Positions 6,421-10,733 of a stretch of DNA of 10,733 bases are shown here, in pieces (position 1 is the stretch's first letter; the number at the start of each line of letters is the position of its first letter). Where the stretch lies: assembly GCA_002390825.1 (NCBI GenBank), contig DGQR01000188.1, positions 34,601 to 45,333 of the forward strand, given 5' to 3'. The notes below the pieces were generated by a model. It saw only the letters and a program-made list of their open reading frames with translations, made no database searches and had not been told where the DNA came from. The stretch is from Rhodoferax sp. UBA4409. GTDB lineage: Bacteria > Pseudomonadota > Gammaproteobacteria > Burkholderiales > Burkholderiaceae_C. Position numbers and translations under genes: made by a program.

Positions 6421-7617
6421 ATGAGCCACGCCGCCTTCAATTGGCAAGACCCCTTTTTACTGGACAGCCAACTCTCTGATGACGAGCGCATGGTGCGCAA
6501 TGCCGCCGCTGCGTACTGCCAGGACAAGTTGCTCCCCCGCGTGACCCAAGCCTTCCGGGACGGCAGCACCGACCCCGCCATATTCCGGGAAATGGGTGAG
6601 TTGGGTCTCTTGGGCCCCACGATTCCCGAGCAATACGGCGGCCCCGGCCTGAACTACGTGGCCTATGGCCTGATCGCCCGTGAAGTCGAGCGGGTCGATA
6701 GCGGCTACCGCAGCATGATGAGCGTGCAGTCCTCGTTGGTGATGGTGCCTATCTTCGAATTCGGCACCGAGGCCCAGCGCCAGAAGTACCTGCCCAAGCT
6801 GGCCACTGGCGAGTGGATCGGTTGCTTCGGCCTGACCGAACCCGACCACGGCTCCGACCCCCAAAGCATGGCCACCCGTGCCCAAAAAGTGGCAGGCGGG
6901 TACAAGCTCTCTGGCAGCAAGATGTGGATCAGCAACAGCCCGATCGCCGACGTGTTTGTGGTGTGGGCCAAAGAGGTCAGCGAGGCGGGAGCGGTCGGCC
7001 CTATTCGTGGCTTTGTGCTGGAAAAAGGCATGGCGGGCCTGTCGGCTCCGGCCATCCACGGCAAGGTGGGTCTGCGCGCCAGCATCACCGGTGAGATCGT
7101 GATGGACGGCGTGTTTGTGCCTGAAGAAAACGCCTTTCCCGAGATCCGCGGCCTCAAAGGCCCGTTCACCTGCTTGAACAGTGCGCGCTATGGCATTGCC
7201 TGGGGTGCCTTGGGTGCGGCTGAAGATTGCTGGACCCGTTCCCGCCAATACACCCTGGACCGCAAGCAGTTCGGCCGCCCCTTGGCTGCCAACCAGCTCA
7301 TTCAAAAGAAGCTGGCTGACATGCAAACCGAAATCGCATTGGGCCTGCAAGGCTGCCTGCGCCTTGGCCGCATGAAGGACGAAGGCACGGCGGCGGTGGA
7401 AATCACCTCCATCCTCAAACGCAACTCCTGCGGCAAAGCCTTGGACATTGCGCGCATGGCTCGCGACATGATGGGCGGCAACGGCATCAGCGACGAGTTC
7501 GGGGTAGCCCGCCACCTGGTGAACCTCGAGGTGGTCAACACCTATGAAGGCACCCACGATATCCACGCCCTGATCTTGGGCCGTGCCCAAACCGGTATTG
7601 CGGCGTTCGCCAACTAA
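6421..7617 (+). CDS. gcdH: Glutaryl-CoA dehydrogenase
   Basis: This FAD enzyme of the acyl-CoA dehydrogenase family oxidises and decarboxylates glutaryl-CoA to crotonyl-CoA, passing electrons to electron transfer flavoprotein. The 398-residue protein is close to human GCDH along most of its length. It has GYRSMMSVQSSLVM at 95-108, where Arg97 probably corresponds to the human arginine that binds the glutaryl carboxylate. CFGLTEPDHGSDP is at 135-147, and NTYEGTHDIHALILGRA carries the catalytic base Glu376. These features separate it from general short-chain acyl-CoA dehydrogenases. The start at 6421 has GGAG (6411-6414) 6 nt upstream. An in-frame ATG at 6337 lies upstream of the promoter and is rejected. 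It is divergent from davB, tying it to lysine breakdown. No terminator is evident in the 74 bp before the following lacI-type gene. Confidence 0.96.
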   Translation: MSHAAFNWQDPFLLDSQLSDDERMVRNAAAAYCQDKLLPRVTQAFRDGSTDPAIFREMGELGLLGPTIPEQYGGPGLNYVAYGLIAREVERVDSGYRSMMSVQSSLVMVPIFEFGTEAQRQKYLPKLATGEWIGCFGLTEPDHGSDPQSMATRAQKVAGGYKLSGSKMWISNSPIADVFVVWAKEVSEAGAVGPIRGFVLEKGMAGLSAPAIHGKVGLRASITGEIVMDGVFVPEENAFPEIRGLKGPFTCLNSARYGIAWGALGAAEDCWTRSRQYTLDRKQFGRPLAANQLIQKKLADMQTEIALGLQGCLRLGRMKDEGTAAVEITSILKRNSCGKALDIARMARDMMGGNGISDEFGVARHLVNLEVVNTYEGTHDIHALILGRAQTGIAAFAN

Positions 7618-7691
7618 GGCGGGTTTTACCCCACAGCCCGGCACGGGGGCATCGCATAAACTCCGGCGCACCCCTTCGCGCCCGATATTGC

Positions 7692-8729
7692 ATGCCCCTC
7701 ACCCCTGATACCGCTAGCCCACTCAGCAACGAACCTGTGACCCTGCTGGAGGTCGCCCGTGTGGCCGGGGTGTCGCCGAGCACGGTATCCCGCATATTGA
7801 ACGGCACCGCCAAGGTGGCACCCGCCAAGCGTGAAGCCGTCGAGGCGGCAATCGCCCAGCTCAAGTTTCGCCCCAACATCTTTGCGCGCAGCCTGAAAAC
7901 CGGCATCACCATGACGGTGGGGGTGCTCACCCAGTCGATTGAGAGCCAGTTTTACTCGCGTGCACTCAAAGGTATCGAGGTGGGGCTGGAGGCGAGCGGC
8001 CATTCCCCCATCATCGTGAGCGGCCACTGGAATGCCCAGACCGACGTCGCCAGCCTCAAGCTGCTGACCTCGCGCCGGGTGGATGGCGTCATCATCCTGA
8101 CCAGTGACATTGCCGACTCTGATGTGCTGGACGTGGCCAAACAGCAGCCAGTGGTCATTACTGAACGCGACCTGGAGGGGCCCAACCTGCGCTCCATCCA
8201 TGTGGACCAGAAATTTGGGGGCTATCTGGCCACCCGCCATTTGCTGGCGTTGGGCCATACCCGCATTGCCCATATCGCCGGGGTTGAAAACCGTGCCGAT
8301 GCGCAAGGCCGCTACCTCGGTTACCTCGAAGCCCACACGGAGGCCGGTGTGGAGCCCGACCCGCGCCTGCTGGTGCGCGGCAACTTCACGGACAAGGGCG
8401 GCTTTGCTGCCGCGCAGCGCTTGATGGACAGCGGTGTTCCGTTCACCGCGATCTTTTGCGCCAACGACGATACCGCGCTCGGCGCACGGCTTGCGCTTTA
8501 CCAGCGGGGTATCCGGGTGCCGGACGACGTGTCGCTGGTGGGCTTTGACGACATGCCCACCTCCAGCTTCATGACCCCGCCGCTCACCAGCGTGCGCCAG
8601 CCGGTGTACGAGGTGGGCCTGTATGCCGCCCGCATGTTGCTCGACATGATGGGCTACCCCGCTGAGGCGGTGCAGTTGCCCCCGCTGGAGCTCATGGTTC
8701 GTGAGACCACCCGTAAATGGCAGGCTTGA
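7692..8729 (+). CDS. LacI-family transcriptional repressor
   Basis: This 345-residue protein starts with a LacI helix-turn-helix at about residues 17-36 (TLLEVARVAGVSPSTVSRILNG). The hinge helix motif RPNIFARSLKTG spans 60-71. The sugar-binding type effector domain fills the rest, including VDGVIILTSD, FCANDDTAL and VPDDVSLVGFDD. The hinge leucine Leu68 is typical of members that bend operators with a central CG step, which matches the operator found at 10138-10151. It is convergent with the GH1 beta-glucosidase gene and most likely represses it in the absence of a glucoside or derived sugar. The inducer cannot be read from sequence. The ATG at 7692 lacks a clear ribosome site, and a GTG at 7737 directly before the DNA-binding domain is the alternative. 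Readthrough from gcdH is possible. Confidence 0.93.
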   Translation: MPLTPDTASPLSNEPVTLLEVARVAGVSPSTVSRILNGTAKVAPAKREAVEAAIAQLKFRPNIFARSLKTGITMTVGVLTQSIESQFYSRALKGIEVGLEASGHSPIIVSGHWNAQTDVASLKLLTSRRVDGVIILTSDIADSDVLDVAKQQPVVITERDLEGPNLRSIHVDQKFGGYLATRHLLALGHTRIAHIAGVENRADAQGRYLGYLEAHTEAGVEPDPRLLVRGNFTDKGGFAAAQRLMDSGVPFTAIFCANDDTALGARLALYQRGIRVPDDVSLVGFDDMPTSSFMTPPLTSVRQPVYEVGLYAARMLLDMMGYPAEAVQLPPLELMVRETTRKWQA

Positions 8730-8751
8730 GGCAGCCCTTAAAAGTAGACAT

Positions 8752-8777
8752 AAAAAAAGGCCCTAGGGGCCTTTTTT
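8752..8777. terminator. Bidirectional intrinsic terminator between lacI-type gene and beta-glucosidase gene
   Basis: A run of seven A is followed by GGCCC-TAG-GGGCC and six T. The GC stem is 5 bp with a 3-nt loop and is extended by A-T pairs. It works as a hairpin plus U-tract on both strands and sits midway between two convergent stop codons (8729 and 8781). Confidence 0.9.
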
Positions 8778-8780
8778 CAT

Positions 8781-10112
8781 TCAGCGCTTGCGCTGGCTGG
8801 CGATCAACGCGCGGTAACGCAGGGCGCTGTCTTTCAGGGTGCGCTGCTGGGTGGCGTAGTCCACATGCACCAGTCCGAAGCGTTTGTCGTAGCCGCAGGC
8901 CCATTCAAAGTTGTCCATCAGGCTCCAGTAAAAGAAGCCGCGCACATCCACACCGGCGGCCATCGCCTCGTGCAGTGCCTGCAAGTGGGTCTGCATATAG
9001 GCCTGGCGGCCGGGGTCATTCACGCGGCCATCGACCACCTTGTCGGCCTCCGCAAATCCGTTTTCCGTGATGTAAATCGGGGGCAGGGCGTAGTCCCGGT
9101 GAATACCTTGCAGCAGGTCCGAGAGGCCCTGCGCGTAGTTTTCCCAACCCATGTCCGACACGCCGTCTTGGTTGGGCGCCGGCACCGGTGGTGTGCTGGT
9201 GCTGGCCCAGATGCGGGTGTAGTAGTTGATGCCCAGAAAATCCAGGGGCTGGGCAATGATGTCAAAGTCACCGGCTTCGGTGTTGTCGGGCTGCGCCAAC
9301 TCCGGGCCTTGCGGGTAGGCCTTGTTGAAGATCGGGTCCATGTACCAGCGCACAAAGCGGTCGTACTCGCGCTGGGCGCGGGCCTGGTCGGCCGGGCTGT
9401 CGGTGGCGGCGGTGGTGGGCGACTGGTTCAGCACAATGCCTAGCGGCGCTTTGACGCCGACGGCACGCATGGACTGCAGCGCCAAGCCGTGCGATAGCAG
9501 CAGGTTGTGCGAGACGCGCAGCATGGCCGGCACATCTTTCTTGCCGGGGGCGAACACGCCTTGGTCGTAACCCAGGGTGGCGGTGCACCAGGGTTCGTTG
9601 TGGGTGGCAATGCTGGCGACGCGGTCGCCCAACAAGCGGCCCATGCGCTCGGCGTAGTCGGCAAAGCGGTAGGCGGTGTCACGGGCTTCCCAGCCCTGTT
9701 GCAGGTCTTGCAGGCCTTGGGGCAGGTCCCAGTGGTAGAGGGTGGCAAAGGGGGCAATGCCGCGCTTTAACAAGCCGTCGACCAGGCGCTCGTAAAAATC
9801 CAGACCTGCGGTGTTCCAGGCGCCGTAGCCCAAGGGCTGCACCCGGGACCACGCGATCGAAAACCGGTAGCTGTCCACGCCCAGGCTCTGGATCATGTCG
9901 AGGTCGGACTCGAGGCGGTTGTAGTGGTCGCAGGCCACATCACCGGTGTCGCCGTTGACGACTTTGCCGGGGGTCTTGGAAAAAGTGTCCCAGATGGACG
10001 GGCCGCGCCCGTCCTGGGCGGCTGCGCCTTCAATTTGGTAGGAGCTGGTGGCCACGCCCCAGCGGAAATCGGAAGGAAAGCGGGGCAGGGGAAATGTCTC
10101 GGGAGAGGTCAC
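8781..10112 (-). CDS. GH1 family beta-glucosidase
   Basis: This cytoplasmic glycoside hydrolase family 1 enzyme (443 residues, no signal peptide) should release glucose or a related sugar from beta-linked disaccharides such as cellobiose or from aryl-glucosides by a retaining mechanism. The N-terminal FRWGVATSSYQIEGA contributes Gln26 to the sugar site. HWDLPQG contains His127, THNEPW holds the acid/base Glu173 and YITENG the nucleophile Glu350. SLMDNFEW gives the glycone-binding Glu403 and Trp404. All are intact. An open frame extends to ATG 10136 (451 residues) and includes ATG 10127. I prefer GTG 10112 because AAGGA (10119-10123) lies 6 nt before it and the predicted start point near 10152 leaves almost no leader for 10136. 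A LacI operator lies just upstream. Exact substrate among GH1 glycosides is not determinable here, and no sugar transporter gene is in the window. Confidence 0.94.
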   Translation of the reverse strand: MTSPETFPLPRFPSDFRWGVATSSYQIEGAAAQDGRGPSIWDTFSKTPGKVVNGDTGDVACDHYNRLESDLDMIQSLGVDSYRFSIAWSRVQPLGYGAWNTAGLDFYERLVDGLLKRGIAPFATLYHWDLPQGLQDLQQGWEARDTAYRFADYAERMGRLLGDRVASIATHNEPWCTATLGYDQGVFAPGKKDVPAMLRVSHNLLLSHGLALQSMRAVGVKAPLGIVLNQSPTTAATDSPADQARAQREYDRFVRWYMDPIFNKAYPQGPELAQPDNTEAGDFDIIAQPLDFLGINYYTRIWASTSTPPVPAPNQDGVSDMGWENYAQGLSDLLQGIHRDYALPPIYITENGFAEADKVVDGRVNDPGRQAYMQTHLQALHEAMAAGVDVRGFFYWSLMDNFEWACGYDKRFGLVHVDYATQQRTLKDSALRYRALIASQRKR

Positions 10113-10137
10113 GGGGTGTCCTTGCATTATTCTCATT

Positions 10138-10151
10138 TGAAATCGTTTTCA
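10138..10151. promoter_or_regulatory. LacI-family operator controlling the beta-glucosidase gene
   Basis: TGAAATCGTTTTCA fits TGAAA-N-CG-N-TTTCA, a palindrome with central CG and only the two N positions asymmetric, typical of LacI-family sites. It begins 7 bp downstream of the -10 of the glucosidase promoter, so it covers roughly +1 to +14 and would block initiation. The neighbouring LacI-type protein is the obvious ligand. Confidence 0.8.
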
Positions 10152-10158
10152 GGTGCGA

Positions 10159-10186
10159 ATTTTACGGGTGAAATCGGGCCTGTCAA
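10159..10186 (-). promoter_or_regulatory. Strong sigma-70 promoter of the beta-glucosidase gene
   Basis: On the minus strand TTGACA (10186-10181), a perfect -35, is followed after 16 bp by TAAAAT (10164-10159), a 5/6 match to the -10 consensus. Transcription should start near 10152, directly at the LacI operator. The strength of the boxes fits a promoter kept off by a repressor. Confidence 0.75.
10169..10176. repeat. Second half-operator in the glucosidase promoter spacer
   Basis: TGAAATCG here repeats the left half of the operator at 10138-10145 in the same orientation, 31 bp away, about three helical turns. No matching second half is present. It could be an auxiliary half-site or a chance repeat. 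Confidence 0.35.
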
Positions 10187-10207
10187 ACCAGCTGCAGAGG
10201 CTACTAT
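10180..10207 (+). promoter_or_regulatory. Candidate gcdG promoter, overlapping the divergent glucosidase promoter
   Basis: CTGTCA (10180-10185) and TACTAT (10202-10207) are 16 bp apart, with the -10 inside GGCTACTAT as at gcdH. The -35 shares five bases with the perfect -35 of the divergent glucosidase promoter. The start would be near 10214, about 20 nt before the gcdG ATG. The boxes are only moderate matches. Confidence 0.45.
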
Positions 10208-10233
10208 GGGTTACTTCACGCACTCGAGCCGGT

Positions 10234-10733
10234 ATGACCCTCCCCAACACCCCCCAAGGCGCACTGTCGCACCTCAAAGTTCTGGACCTCTCTCGCGTAT
10301 TGGCAGGTCCGTGGTGCACCCAAATGCTGGCCGACCTCGGTGCGGATGTGGTCAAGGTCGAACGCCCGGTCGCCGGTGACGACACCCGCCATTGGGGGCC
10401 GCCCTTCATGCCCGATACAGAGGGTCAGCCCACCGCCGACGCCACCTATTTCACCGCCTGCAACCGCAACAAACGCTCTATCACCATCGACATGGCCCAC
10501 CCCGACGGGCAAGCCCTGATCCGGCAGATGGCACTGCAGAGCGACATCCTGGTCGAGAACTTCAAGGTCGGTGGCTTGGCCCATTACGGCCTGGACTACG
10601 CCAGCCTCAAGGCCCTGAACCCGCGTTTGATTTATTGCTCGATCACCGGCTTCGGCCAGACCGGGCCATATGCCGAACGGGCGGGTTACGACCTGATGAT
10701 CCAGGCCATGAGCGGCATGATGAGCATCACCGG
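10234..10733 (+). CDS. gcdG: CaiB/BaiF family III CoA-transferase, probable glutarate CoA-transferase, cut by right edge
   Basis: The 166 visible residues are the N-terminal part of a family III CoA-transferase, normally about 400 residues. Typical features are LSHLKVLDLSRVLAGPWCTQMLADLGADVVKVERP, here spanning residues 11-45, then NRNKRSITID, ILVENFKVG and CSITGFGQTGPYAERAGYDLMIQAMSGMMS. The catalytic aspartate of this family lies farther on, beyond the window. Family III enzymes act on many acids, so the sequence alone does not fix the substrate. The glutarate role (glutarate to glutaryl-CoA from a CoA donor such as succinyl-CoA) is inferred from gcdH and davBA nearby and from gcdH-gcdG pairing in Pseudomonas. 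ATG 10234 gives the expected N-terminus, though its ribosome site is weak. It is separated from gcdH by a lacI-type gene and the beta-glucosidase gene. Confidence 0.85.
   Translation, partial: MTLPNTPQGALSHLKVLDLSRVLAGPWCTQMLADLGADVVKVERPVAGDDTRHWGPPFMPDTEGQPTADATYFTACNRNKRSITIDMAHPDGQALIRQMALQSDILVENFKVGGLAHYGLDYASLKALNPRLIYCSITGFGQTGPYAERAGYDLMIQAMSGMMSIT

Noticed and set aside
7622..7637. GGGTTTTACCC hairpin after gcdH as a terminator
   Set aside because: The stem is only 4 bp and no T-run follows on either strand.
6457..7671. Minus-strand open frame of 404 codons opposite gcdH
   Set aside because: Shadow frame. The plus-strand product matches glutaryl-CoA dehydrogenase throughout.
7618..10233. 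Insertion sequence or transposon carrying the LacI/GH1 pair
   Set aside because: I found no transposase or integrase gene, no terminal inverted repeats and no target duplication at the edges of the block.

Overview
The window looks like chromosome of a GC-rich betaproteobacterium. The protein character (PreTA, the DavB/DavA/GcdH/GcdG set, a GcvA-like LysR) and promoter -10 elements of the GGCTACNAT type suggest Burkholderiales, probably Comamonadaceae (Rhodoferax/Acidovorax-like). This assignment is inferred from sequence feel, not from a database search. There are no tRNA or rRNA genes, insertion sequences, CRISPR arrays or phage genes. Nearly all of the window is coding.

Left part (1-2620, minus strand): preT and preA, the two subunits of bacterial NAD-dependent dihydropyrimidine dehydrogenase, which reduces uracil and thymine in the first step of reductive pyrimidine breakdown. 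preA runs off the left edge. Upstream of preT is a perfect sigma-54 core (TGGCACG-N4-TTGCT), followed just after the predicted start site by a near-consensus RutR-type palindrome. This points to nitrogen-limitation control plus pyrimidine-responsive repression.

Centre (2808-7617): a lysine catabolism block. On the minus strand lies a tight operon davB (L-lysine 2-monooxygenase), davA (5-aminopentanamidase, 4-bp overlap) and a LysR-type regulator (8-bp gap). Divergent from davB is gcdH (glutaryl-CoA dehydrogenase). DavB and DavA turn lysine into 5-aminovalerate. DavT and DavD, not in the window, would yield glutarate. A CoA-transferase (gcdG, starting at 10234 and leaving the right edge) would activate glutarate, and GcdH would make crotonyl-CoA. 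The 198-bp divergent spacer holds a large dyad over the gcdH -35, a tandem repeat upstream of davB and a small palindrome over the davB -10.

Right part (7692-10136): a LacI-family repressor gene and a convergent GH1 beta-glucosidase gene, separated by a bidirectional terminator, sit between gcdH and gcdG. In Pseudomonas these two genes are adjacent. The glucosidase gene has a strong promoter (TTGACA-N16-TAAAAT) with a LacI-type operator at its start point. That promoter overlaps, back to back, a candidate promoter for gcdG, so the sugar repressor might also touch glutarate metabolism.

No wholly new system is evident. The most notable signals are in the control regions and in the interruption of gcdH-gcdG by a sugar-utilisation module.
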